Notes under the pieces: model-generated
Told to the model about the DNA's origin: nothing
The model's input: the letters and a program-made list of their open reading frames with translations, nothing else
The model's database searches: none
Shown: positions 1 to 9,100 of the stretch, in pieces
Layout of the letters: each line of letters opens with the position of its first letter
Position numbering within the stretch: position 1 is the stretch's first letter
DNA from: Desulfotignum sp.
GTDB lineage: Bacteria > Desulfobacterota > Desulfobacteria > Desulfobacterales > Desulfobacteraceae
NCBI GenBank assembly: GCA_011390335.1
Contig: JAABSO010000005.1
Coordinates: 1 to 64,000, forward strand
Direction of reading: 5' to 3'
Length of the DNA stretch: 64,000 nucleotides
Made by a program: the position numbers and the translations under genes

Positions 1-768
1 CTTGGTCTTGAATCCGCTGGACTGGATAAACCCATTCATCATTTCATCAGATACGATACCCGACACAATACCTTTTTCAACCAGGGCATCCCTGATATCT
101 GAAGCAATGATATCTGGATTGAATTCACTGGTTTTTGTCAAAAACGCCCCCATATGATCCCCTGACAGCTGCAGCCGGATGCCGTTGGCGATAATTTCAG
201 GCTCCAGCATATCAGGGGAAGCATTTTTCCTTGCAGCAGCTTTTTCCGGGTCCTGCTCCGGTCCGGCTTGATCCGGTACTGTGTCTTTCGGCCCTGCCAG
301 ATCTGATGCACCCGTGCCTGTACCCGGTTTTGGCTGCGCAGGCTTGTGTCTGCGCTTTTGCATTTTCAAAATGAAATCCCGCTGTCGTTCGGTCATCATG
401 CACGATTCCACGAGCATGTCACCTATAAGGCGCGGCTTGATACTGTTTTTTATATCAGCTTCCTGCTCTTCTAAAACCAGCTGCAACACACTTTTATTGA
501 TAATCCCTTTTTGAACGGCAATGGCACCAAACTGAAATTCTTTTTTCCGTATGTCAAGTGCCCTGGCGGCCATGGACAGGCGCTGGATATTCTGTGCCGA
601 GACCAGTTCTCCGGAAAGCAGGTATTCCTTCAGACAGGCTGCCGTATCAGTGGATTCTTTACACCGTGCCAGTGCTTTTTCAAGCTCCGCCTGGGTGATC
701 AACTGGTTTTTTACAGCCAGAAGTCCGATAAGGGGGGTATCAAAATTTTGATCAGATGGATTTGCCAT
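1..768 (-). CDS. FapA/DUF342-like protein, N-terminal part (3' end outside window)
   Basis: An uninterrupted frame of 256 codons runs from an ATG at 768 to the window edge. A strong ribosome binding site (AAGGAG at 776-781) lies 7 nt upstream, and the start is 17 nt after the ispH-ubiA stop, so this is probably the last gene of the parAB operon. Residues 1-130 are helical and charged. A Pro/Ala/Lys-rich linker follows at about 135-165. The last 85 residues resemble the N-terminal part of FapA (DUF342) polymerising proteins, including a segment like 'EKGIVSGI'. The beta-helical FapA core would lie beyond position 1. Family knowledge: DUF342/FapA proteins are bactofilin-like or flagellum-associated. 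The assignment rests on pattern recognition over a short stretch. Confidence 0.6.
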   Translation of the reverse strand, partial: MANPSDQNFDTPLIGLLAVKNQLITQAELEKALARCKESTDTAACLKEYLLSGELVSAQNIQRLSMAARALDIRKKEFQFGAIAVQKGIINKSVLQLVLEEQEADIKNSIKPRLIGDMLVESCMMTERQRDFILKMQKRRHKPAQPKPGTGTGASDLAGPKDTVPDQAGPEQDPEKAAARKNASPDMLEPEIIANGIRLQLSGDHMGAFLTKTSEFNPDIIASDIRDALVEKGIVSGIVSDEMMNGFIQSSGFKTK

Positions 769-785
769 ACCATTTCTCCTTTGTT

Positions 786-2498
786 TCAGGTCATCGCTGC
801 CACCACGCCGGTCAAAAGAAAAGAGGATTCAATCAAAAATTCAACCTGGTTCCCGGACATCTGCTTTTTTTTTTCAAAGGAATAGATCAACACAAGCATA
901 AAAACAGGTACCAGTGCAAGCAGGGCTGCACTGGGAAACGGTATGCCCGCCAGCCAGGCACCCCCCAGCAGAACAATAACAGCCGTCAGAATATACCGGA
1001 TCAAAACAAAGCTTCTTTTCTCCCCCAGGAGAATGGGAAGGGTTTCCCTGCCTGCTATGCGGTCTCCCTGGATGGCCAGGATATCAAAAAAGGCTGTGCG
1101 GGCAAACACCAGGCCTGCGGCAAAGAAAAATGCCGCTGCCATCCATGCCAGGGGGCTGTTGTTGTCCACAGAGGGCAGGATACTGGTGACAATCCCCCAG
1201 GCCATGGTAATGAGGATGGTTTTGGAGCCTGGAATATCCTTTATCCGCCTGATGCGTTTTTTACAGAGCCCTGCAGGAATGATCTTCAGGTTATAGGCCA
1301 GCCCCAGCAGACTCATGACCAGAAGGATAAAAAAGGATGTCACCCCGGTGGTAAAGGCAAGAAACAGCCCTGCCGTACCTGAACCAAGTGCCAGTGCTGC
1401 CATGGATATGCGATGTTTTTTATAAAATACGGCCCGATCCGGCCGGTTGTAGGTATCTGATTTTATGGTAAAAATATTGTTGAGTATCTGCATGGACAAT
1501 ACATAGAGCATGGCAATGGCTGCATGAACCAGGGTATGGGACAGTTTTTGCAGCACGGAACATGCATAGGTGAGGCTTCCGGCACCCAGTGCCAGCAGCA
1601 GGTTGGTTTTCAGTAAAAAATCCTGGACCCTGGCCAGACCGCCTGCCAGGGGGCGCAGGTGCCGGTGATGCCGGGAAACCCGGGCGCAGGTGTCTGTGAT
1701 AATCCAGTTGGGGGTGGAGGCACCGGCTGTAATGGCAATGGACCGGGTATCTGCCAGGGCATGAAAATCGATTTCAGATACATCTTCAATATGGGTGGTC
1801 CGGGCATGGGTCTGTGCGGCCACCTGGGCCAGGCGTTTTGTATTGCCGCTCTGCCTGCCCCCCACCACAATCACGGCATCATGGGTTGCCGCCAGCTGCC
1901 GCACCTCGTGCTGCCGCCTTTCCGTTGACCCGCAGATGGTATCAAACAATTTATAATGGGACCTGTTTTCTGTACACCAGGACTTTATTTCATCATAAAA
2001 TGCGGTATTCTGGGTGGTCTGGGCCACCACCACAGCGTTCTCGAATTCCGGCAAAGCCTGCAGCTGGGCCATGGTGGTCACTGTATGACCGTTGCCCCCG
2101 GCATATCCCAGAAGCCCGACCACCTCGGGATGATTTTTATCCCCGATGATAATAGTGGCATAACCGTTCTTTGCATACCTGTTGATAATGACCTGGACCC
2201 GTACCACCCTGGGGCAGGTAGCATTGACCACCGTAAACCCGGCCTGTTTGAGCGCATTTTCATCCTCCGGCGGCACCCCGTGGGCCCGTATCAGGACAAT
2301 GCCCTCCCCTTTTTCAGGAATGGTATCCATGCGGAAAATCCCTCTGGTTTCCAGCATCTCCAGCACCTGGGGATTGTGAATCAAAGGACCATAGGTGAAA
2401 ATGGGTGCGGAGGATCGGTTGGCTGCATCCAGTACCATGTCCACGGCCCGTCTGACCCCCATGCAAAAGCCTGCGGTTTTTGCTATGGTGATTCTCAT
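786..2498 (-). CDS. ispH: 4-hydroxy-3-methylbut-2-enyl diphosphate reductase fused to a UbiA-like membrane domain
   Basis: A single 570-residue frame. Residues 1-280 are a complete IspH, the last enzyme of the MEP isoprenoid pathway, which reduces HMBPP to IPP/DMAPP on a [4Fe-4S] cluster. The three cluster cysteines are visible in AGFCMGV, NATCPRV and DTICGSTERRQ, and the conserved GGRQSGNT and ITAGASTP segments are present. Residues 285-570 are a polytopic membrane domain of the UbiA prenyltransferase type. The second Asp motif is good (DILAIQGDRIAGRETLP). The first is degenerate (NNIFTIKSDTYNRPDR, where NDxxDxxxD is expected). IspH is normally about 280-320 residues, so the length is explained by the fusion. 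Translation is probably coupled to parB, which ends 13 nt upstream. The acceptor of the UbiA domain cannot be read from sequence. Confidence 0.93.
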   Translation of the reverse strand: MRITIAKTAGFCMGVRRAVDMVLDAANRSSAPIFTYGPLIHNPQVLEMLETRGIFRMDTIPEKGEGIVLIRAHGVPPEDENALKQAGFTVVNATCPRVVRVQVIINRYAKNGYATIIIGDKNHPEVVGLLGYAGGNGHTVTTMAQLQALPEFENAVVVAQTTQNTAFYDEIKSWCTENRSHYKLFDTICGSTERRQHEVRQLAATHDAVIVVGGRQSGNTKRLAQVAAQTHARTTHIEDVSEIDFHALADTRSIAITAGASTPNWIITDTCARVSRHHRHLRPLAGGLARVQDFLLKTNLLLALGAGSLTYACSVLQKLSHTLVHAAIAMLYVLSMQILNNIFTIKSDTYNRPDRAVFYKKHRISMAALALGSGTAGLFLAFTTGVTSFFILLVMSLLGLAYNLKIIPAGLCKKRIRRIKDIPGSKTILITMAWGIVTSILPSVDNNSPLAWMAAAFFFAAGLVFARTAFFDILAIQGDRIAGRETLPILLGEKRSFVLIRYILTAVIVLLGGAWLAGIPFPSAALLALVPVFMLVLIYSFEKKKQMSGNQVEFLIESSFLLTGVVAAMT

Positions 2499-2511
2499 AA
2501 CCCGGTAATTC

Positions 2512-3387
2512 TCATGAAAGATTGCTCAACAGGTCCACCAGGCGTGTAAATTCGGTTTGGGAAGTAAAATTGATCTCAATACGGCCTTTTTCACCATTTT
2601 TGCGTATCTTCACCGGAGACTGGATCTGATGGGAAATCCGGCTGGATGTGTTCTCCAAAAACGTCAGCTCATGGTCTGACAGTTTCCGGGCCGGTTTTAC
2701 GGCAATCTGCCTGGCCTGGTTCACCAGCTGTTCGGTTTTTCTGACAGACAGCTTGCGGCTGACCACCTGGTCAAATAATGCCAGCTGATTTTCTTTTGAT
2801 CCACCGCCTAAAAGGGCCCTGGCATGGCCCATGGAAATTTCATCAGCCAGCAGGCTATGCTTTATTCTGTCGGGCAGGCCCCGGAGCCGAAGCAGATTGG
2901 CAATGGTGGAACGGTTTTTACCAATTTTCCGGGCCACTTTTTCCTGGGTGTATCCAAATTCATCTATAAGCCGGAAATAGGCATCCGCTTCTTCCAGTAC
3001 GTTCAGATTCGCCCGCTGGATATTTTCGATAATAGAGACTTCCAGAACCTGTTCGTCGGTCAGATCCTTTACCACCACCGGCACATGGGTCTGGTTGGCT
3101 TCCCTTGCCGCCCGCAGGCGCCGCTCCCCGGCAACCAGTTCAAAGCCGCCATCCACATGCCGCACCAGCAAAGGCTGCAGCACCCCCTGCTGGGCAATGG
3201 AATCCCGCAGCCGGACCAGCTCCTCTTCTTTAAAAACCGTCCGGGGCTGATACCGGTTGGGCGCAATATTTCCCACCGGGCACATGAAAAAATCAGCCCT
3301 GGCTTCGGGCGTTTCCATGTCCAGGTCAGGAATGAGTGCGGAAATTCCCCTGCCCAGACCGGTATGCTTCTTTTTTTTATTCATCAT
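2512..3387 (-). CDS. parB: Chromosome partitioning protein ParB
   Basis: 291 residues with the ParB/Spo0J order. A basic N-terminal tail with the ParA-contacting LGRGISALI box comes first. The ParB/Srx CTPase domain follows, with GERRLRAA and ENIQR boxes. Then come the KorB-type helix-turn-helix (YTQEKVARKIGKNRSTIANLLRL) and a C-terminal dimerisation domain. It binds parS and slides as a CTP-dependent clamp to organise origin segregation. Its ATG overlaps the parA stop in an ATGA (3384-3387), so the two are translationally coupled. I found no convincing parS palindrome in the window. Confidence 0.96.
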   Translation of the reverse strand: MMNKKKKHTGLGRGISALIPDLDMETPEARADFFMCPVGNIAPNRYQPRTVFKEEELVRLRDSIAQQGVLQPLLVRHVDGGFELVAGERRLRAAREANQTHVPVVVKDLTDEQVLEVSIIENIQRANLNVLEEADAYFRLIDEFGYTQEKVARKIGKNRSTIANLLRLRGLPDRIKHSLLADEISMGHARALLGGGSKENQLALFDQVVSRKLSVRKTEQLVNQARQIAVKPARKLSDHELTFLENTSSRISHQIQSPVKIRKNGEKGRIEINFTSQTEFTRLVDLLSNLS

Positions 3388-4142
3388 CGTTTCAGCAGCT
3401 CCCTGGCAAATGCCATATAACTTTTAGCTCCCTGTGACTGCTTATCGTACAACACAACCGGCAGACCGTAACTGGGGGCTTCCCCCAGTTTCACATTCCG
3501 GGGAATTTTTGTTTTGAACACCAGGTCCTTGAAATATTGTCTGGCATCTTCCACCACGTTCTGGGCCAGATTGGTGCGCCGGTCAAACATGGTCAAAAGG
3601 ATACCGGTAATCTTGAGTTTTGCATTAAACGATGACTTGACCCGTTTGATGGTGTCCAGCAGCTGCCCTAAACCTTCCAGGGCAAAAAACTCGCTCTGGA
3701 GGGGAATCAGAACGGAATGGGATGCAACAAATGCATTCAGGGTCAACAGGCTCAATGCCGGGGGGCAGTCAATGAAAATATAATCAAACCGGTCCGCCAC
3801 AGGTGCCAGAAGCTGCTTCAGTCTGGCTTCCCGCTGTGGGGCAGACACCATTTCAATCTCAAACCCAATAAGATCCACACTGGAGGGGACGATGGTCAGG
3901 CTGGACAGCATGGTGGGTACCATAAGATCGGCAATATCTGCTTCACCGATGAGCCCATGGTAGAGGGATGCCTCCAGGGCAGGCTTCTCAATACCCAGGC
4001 CGGTGGTGGCGTTGGCCTGGGAATCACAGTCCACCAATAATACCTTTTTCCCCAGCATGGCCAGGGCGGAAGACAGATTGACAGCCGTGGTGGTCTTGCC
4101 CACCCCTCCTTTTTGATTGGCTATGCTGATAATATGGGTCAT
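3384..4142 (-). CDS. parA: Chromosome partitioning ATPase ParA (Soj)
   Basis: Deviant Walker A ATPase. KGGVGKTTTAVNLS follows the first beta strand, Walker A' is LLVDCDSQANAT, and IFIDCPPALSLLTLNA is the Walker B region. At 252 residues it is usual size for chromosomal Soj/ParA, with no N-terminal HTH as in plasmid ParA. I use the ATG at 4142; a TTG two codons upstream (4148) is possible but less likely. It heads the operon parA-parB-ispH/ubiA-fapA-like. No strong ribosome binding site is visible. Linkage to parB makes the assignment secure. Confidence 0.96.
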   Translation of the reverse strand: MTHIISIANQKGGVGKTTTAVNLSSALAMLGKKVLLVDCDSQANATTGLGIEKPALEASLYHGLIGEADIADLMVPTMLSSLTIVPSSVDLIGFEIEMVSAPQREARLKQLLAPVADRFDYIFIDCPPALSLLTLNAFVASHSVLIPLQSEFFALEGLGQLLDTIKRVKSSFNAKLKITGILLTMFDRRTNLAQNVVEDARQYFKDLVFKTKIPRNVKLGEAPSYGLPVVLYDKQSQGAKSYMAFARELLKR

Positions 4143-4290
4143 AATCAAATTTTCATATCACAGTTACAGACCTGAGGCAAACAGATAAAAACAGATCAAG
4201 ATTTTTGCCAAAAACACCAAAGCATGTCTGAAGCCATAACGGTCTTTGCGCTTTGTTCTGTTGTGGGAAAAGATATGCCGGCTGGATGTA

Positions 4291-4329
4291 CAAAAAAACC
4301 CGGCAGGAATTTTTAAAGTCCTGCCGGGT
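4291..4329 (-). terminator. Rho-independent terminator of the Fe-S selenoprotein gene
   Basis: An 11-bp perfect stem (4298-4308 with 4319-4329, ACCCGGCAGGA and its complement) has a 10-nt loop. On the minus strand it is followed directly by a run of seven T (complement of 4292-4298). It lies 58 nt past the stop of the upstream minus-strand gene and separates it from parA. Confidence 0.88.
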
Positions 4330-4386
4330 ATATGGCTTTTTCCGCCGGAAAATTGACCTGGGGTCATGACCCCACTTTCCGTTTCT

Positions 4387-5706
4387 CTACATGGCGGATT
4401 CCGGATGGAACACGTCCACCTCTTTGAGATCATCCCCCAGGTATTCGCGTTCATTGGGTCCCAGAATGCCAAGGGACAGACACAGAAGAGTCCACAGATG
4501 CACGGTTTCCCAGGCATGGTCGTTCACATCTGACATGTCATGGACCTGGGCATGACAGTTGTGGCACGGTGTGATGCAGTAGTCCGCCTTGGTTGCCAGG
4601 ATCTGGTTGGCCTTGGTCTGGCCGTAAGCCCGGCGCTGCTCCTGGAATCCCGACTGGAGATACCCGCCGCCGCCGCCGCAGCAGAAATTGTTGGACCGGT
4701 TGGGGGTCATGTCAATAAAGTTTTCTTCGCCCACAACCGCTCTGACCACATACCGCATGTCTTCGGCCACCGGATCGCCCAGGGTCTTTCTCACCAGCTG
4801 GCACGGATCCTGGAGCGTAAATTTTATCTTACGCTCCTTGTTCCAGTCCGAAGAGGGCTTGAGCTTGCCGTCCCTGATCCACTGGGCATACAGCTGAATA
4901 ATGGATTGAATTTCAAAATTGTAAGGGATATTAAATTTTTTCAGTCCTGCCAGGACTGCAAAGAGTTCGTGCCCTCACTCGGTGTTGAGCCAGACCTTGC
5001 AGCCCAGATCCTCCACTGCTTTCACCTTGGTGCGGACAATTTTTTCCCAGTTTTCATTATCAGCTGAAAACAGGCAATAGTTTTCCGCGGCCCAGCCTTT
5101 GGTGCCGTAGGTCCAGTCAGCCCCTGCCAAATGCATGATTTTCCATAAAGGCACCATTTCATCCGGCTCGGTCACAGGTTCTCTGGAGTTCTGATTCAGA
5201 AAATAATAGGCCCCTTCCCGGTTGACATCTGCTGTCATTTCTGCAAATTCCGGCTGGGCTTCCTGGTATTCTTCCAGTACATCCTCCACAACAAACTGAA
5301 AATCCTCCTCGTTGGCCCCCATGGCGGAACAGGTATCATTCTTCAATGCCATGTCACAGGAACCGATGATGCCCTTGGGCTTGTCTTCTTTCTTCCAGGT
5401 GCTCCTGGCATTGAACACCAGTTGCGGGATATTGATCTGCATGGGGCAGACATACATGCACCTGGTACACATGGAGCACATCCATACCCAGTTGGTGGTC
5501 AGAACTTCTTCATCCATGCCAAGGGCAGCCATGCGCAGAAACTTTCTGGGATCCATTCCCTCAAGCCCTGTGGCCGGACATCCTGAAGCACATGCCCCGC
5601 ATGTCAGGCAGGCGTTCAGATTTCCGCCTTCAGGCAGCAGTTTCATTACCTTATCTTTAAAGACGCTTTTTCTGGCGCCCCCGATCTTGATTGCCGTATC
5701 TGTCAT
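4387..5706 (-). CDS. HdrD/DsrK-like (Fe-S) oxidoreductase, probable selenoprotein read through UGA at 4975-4977
   Basis: Reading the in-frame TGA at 4975-4977 as selenocysteine gives one 439-residue protein with Sec at 244. The N-terminal part has two [4Fe-4S] motifs, CLTCGACASGCP and CSMCTRCMYVCP, as in HdrC, GlpC and DsrK. Two CCG-type domains follow. The second is complete (DPCQL, FCCGGGGG, ITPCHNC). The first is degenerate, but in family members its last motif reads ECGH, and here it reads E-UGA-GH. The frame continues without interruption for 195 codons after the UGA with strong family similarity, so truncation is unlikely. A hairpin 16 nt after the UGA fits a bacterial SECIS. Start: ATG with AAGGA upstream. 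Likely role: cytoplasmic or membrane-associated thiol/disulfide electron transfer; the partner is unknown. Confidence 0.85.
4942..4958 (-). promoter_or_regulatory. Candidate bacterial SECIS hairpin
   Basis: Within the coding region, a perfect inverted repeat CAGTCCT-GGC-AGGACTG begins 16 nt 3' of the in-frame TGA (4975-4977). It can be drawn as a 7-bp stem with a GGC loop, or a 6-bp stem with a UGGCA loop. Bacterial SECIS elements recognised by SelB sit at about this distance and carry a G at the start of the apical loop, both true here. The position and fit are seen; function is inferred. Confidence 0.75.
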
Positions 5707-5858
5707 ATTATTTTCCTTACCCCCTCTGTCTGTGGATTTATCATTTTTACGAGTTTAATCTCTTACACCCTTTTTTAATACCCTCATTTTAAAGCAATTT
5801 CCTTTTTCTCCTATTCCAGGGACCATGTCAAGAAAAATTGCCTGACCGGTTTAAGAAT

Positions 5859-5886
5859 TTGACATTTTGTATCCCTGTGCTAGTAT
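5859..5886 (+). promoter_or_regulatory. Sigma-70-type promoter upstream of repeat element C and hrpA
   Basis: TTGACA (5859-5864), a 16-nt spacer and TAGTAT (5881-5886). It points toward hrpA, whose start is 262 nt downstream, and would transcribe the structured repeat at 5936-6018 as part of a leader or as a separate RNA. The rest of the 442-nt gap between the Fe-S gene and hrpA holds only this promoter, that repeat and about 130 nt without recognisable structure. Confidence 0.5.
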
Positions 5887-5935
5887 GGCACTGTAGCATA
5901 ATTGATTTTACTATAGATCCGTGCGTTTGGCAAGG

Positions 5936-6018
5936 CAACCCGCCCGTTGGCGGTTCTGGCTCCGGCCTGAGATCCTTGTGACTCTGACAGTCCTGATCCA
6001 GAACCGCCAACGGGCTTG
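5936..6018 (+). repeat. Structured intergenic repeat, copy C
   Basis: Arms CCCGTTGGCGGTTCTGG (5943-5959) and its perfect complement (5998-6014) form a 17-bp stem. The interior holds CCGGCCTGAGAT and CTCTGACAGTC, and the element ends GGGCTTG. The same ends and core occur at 10535-10702, 23147-23234 (minus) and 25678-25766 with different arm sequences, so the arms vary while pairing is kept. Confidence 0.75.
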
Positions 6019-6148
6019 TTTAAAACAGCCGATATAGATGCAACTGCGCTGAATGGCGCTGCACACTGTATAGTCATAAGCAAACAGACCCGGTCCAGTG
6101 ACATGTAACATAAAGATACTGCAAAACAATATCGTATTCCCATAAACC

Positions 6149-9100
6149 ATGCAAAAACCAACAGACACCCGCCCAAAAAACCCGGGGCCAACAAAAAAAA
6201 AGGGATTCCAGCACCGGTGCAACCGGCCGGCACACCTGAACTTTATGCCGGATCTGCCGGTCACTGCCAGAAAAGATGAAATTGTTGATGCCGTAAAAAA
6301 CAACCAGGTGGTGATCATATCAGGAGAAACCGGGTCCGGCAAAACCACCCAGATCCCCAAATGCTGCCTGGCAGCCGGTTGCGGCACCCGGGGCATTATC
6401 GGCTGCACCCAGCCCCGGCGCATCGCCGCAATAACTGTGGCCAAACGCATTGCCTTTGAACTGGGACAACCCTTAGGACAGTCTGTGGGATACAAGATCC
6501 GGTTTGATGACAAGGCCCCGGCCGGGGCCTGCATCAAGCTGATGACAGACGGCATCCTGCTGGCGGAAACCCAGCAGGATCCTCTTTTGAAACGCTATGA
6601 CACCATTATTGTGGATGAGGCCCATGAACGCAGCCTGAATATCGATTTTACTCTGGGGATCCTGCGCCGCCTGGTGAAAAAACGAAAATTTCTGAAACTG
6701 ATCATCACCTCTGCCACCATTGATACCCAGAAATTTTCCGATGCATTTGACCAGGCCCCCATCATTGAAGTCTCCGGCCGCATGTTTCCTGTTGAAACCA
6801 TTTATCAGCCCATCCTGGGGGAAACCGGGGACAAGCAGAACCCTGAAGACCAGGGGTATGTGGAGGCAGCAGCAGAGGCCGCCCATTCTCTTTTGTCTGA
6901 AACCCGGTCAGGGGACATGCTCATTTTCATGCCCACGGAACAGGATATAGGTGAGACCATGGAACTGATACGGGGAAAACAGCATCCCGGTGTCACCATC
7001 CTTCCTCTGTTTGCAAGACTGTCGGCAAAAGAACAGGCCAAAGTGTTTTCCCGGACCCCGGGCAGAAAAATCATTGTATCCACCAATGTGGCGGAAACCT
7101 CTTTGACCATTCCCGGCATCAAATATGTCATCGACACAGGGCTGGCGCGCATTCCCAGCTATTCCCCCAGAACCCGCACCACCTCTTTACCGGTACAGCC
7201 CATCTCCCAGAGTTCCGCCAACCAGCGCCTGGGCCGGTGCGGGCGGGTGGAAAACGGGGTGTGCATCCGGCTGTTTGATGAAGATGATTTTAACGGCCGC
7301 CCGTTTTTCACGGCCCCTGAAATTCTGCGCAGCAACCTGGCTGAGGTCATTCTGCGCATGATCTCCCTGGACCTGGGGGATGTCCAGGGGTTTCCCTTTA
7401 TTGATCCGCCTGCTGCCAAAAGCATCAAAGACGGGTTCGACACCCTTGTGGAACTGGGGGCGATCCAAAAAAAAAACCAATCCAGGAAAAAAAAGACCTC
7501 CTTTGCCCTGACCCGAATCGGGCAGATCATGTCAAAGATCCCGGTGGACCCCAAATTGTCCAGAATCCTCATTGCGGCAAAGGAAAACAACTGCCTGGCG
7601 GAAACCCTTGTGATTGTCACCGCCCTGTCCATTGCCGATGTTCGGCAGCGACCGGCGGAAAAAGCGGCTGCCGCCGACCAGCAGCATGCAAAATTCAAAG
7701 ACCCCACTTCAGATTTTGTAACACTGCTCAATATCTGGAATGCTTACAAAGCGCAAGAAAAAAAATCCAGATCCAGGAACAAGCTGCGGCAGTTCTGCGC
7801 AGACCATTTTCTCTCATTTAAACGCATCCGGGAATGGCAGGACATCCACAGTCAGATCCGGCGCAATTTAAAAGAGCACGGGTTTTCCGATTTCTCCTCG
7901 TTCAATGCTCCGCCCGGCACAGACCAGCTCAAATCCAGAGAACATGACATAGGCGGACCGTTGTACATTGCCCTGCACAAATCCCTGCTGGCCGGATACC
8001 TGTCCCACATCGCCCGCAAAAAGGAAAAAAACATTTACACTGCTGCCAAAGGCCAGCAGGCCATGATTTTTCCGGGATCAGGACTGTTTGACAAGGCGGG
8101 GCCCTGGATTGTGGCGGCAGAGTTTGTCAAAACCAGCCTGCTCTTTGCCAGGGGAGTGGCAAACATAGATCCTGCCTGGCTGGAAGAAATCGGAAAAGAC
8201 CTGTGCACCCGCACATATGCTGAGCCCCGCTGGGAAAAAAAACAGGGACAGGTCCTGGCCACAGAACAGGTGTCTTTGTTCGGCCTGATCATCGTTGCAG
8301 GCAGAAATGTGGCCTATGGAAAGATCAACCCGGAGGAGGCGGGGGAAATTTTTATCCGTAAAGCCCTGGTGGAAGCAGAGATCCATCAGAACTTTGCCTT
8401 TATGGAACATAACCTTGCACTGATACAGGAACTGGAAGATTTGGAACATAAAACCCGGCAGCGGGACATACTGGTCAGCCAGGAAGATATATTCCAGTTC
8501 TATCACACCCGCCTTCCCAAACCGTTTTACAATATCGACACCTTTGCCAGGTTTTTGAAAGACCGGGGAAATGACCATTTTCTGCGCATGACCCGGCAGG
8601 ATCTGGAAAAAACCATGGTGGATCAATCCCGGCTGGCCCTGTACCCGGATGTCCTGGATACGGAACAGGGCAATTTTGTCCTGTCATACCAGTTCAATCC
8701 CGGAAATGAAGCAGACGGGGTCACGGTAAAGGTCCCTGCAGACTCGGCAGTCCGGCTTAAGCAAACCGCCCTGGAAAAACTGGTGCCGGGAATGTTTGAA
8801 GAAAAAATCGCAGGCCTTATCAAGGGACTGCCCAAACAATACCGGGTACGGCTTATGCCAATCCAGAAAACAGCCGCCCGCATCACCAGAGATCTGCCCA
8901 AAGACAATACACCTTTGTTTTCCCAGTTATCCGCCTTTATTCAGAAACATTACAGCTTCACCATCCCTGCCACGGCCTGGTCTGAAGAAAACCTGGCTGA
9001 TCATTTAAAGATGCGGATTTCCATCCGGGACCACCGGGACAAAGAGATCACATCCCTTCGGGACCCTTCCATTTTGCAGCAGTTCCCGGTAACCCGCCCA

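Noticed and set aside
4387..5706. Frameshift or truncated pseudogene reading of the Fe-S oxidoreductase
   Set aside because: The frame is the same on both sides of the TGA, family similarity is continuous across it, and a SECIS-like hairpin follows; a nonsense pseudogene would not need the hairpin or preserve the downstream CCG motifs.
5936..6018. Integron attC site
   Set aside because: The element is the right size for an attC, but the RYYYAAC/GTTRRRY core sites are absent and no integrase is in the window.
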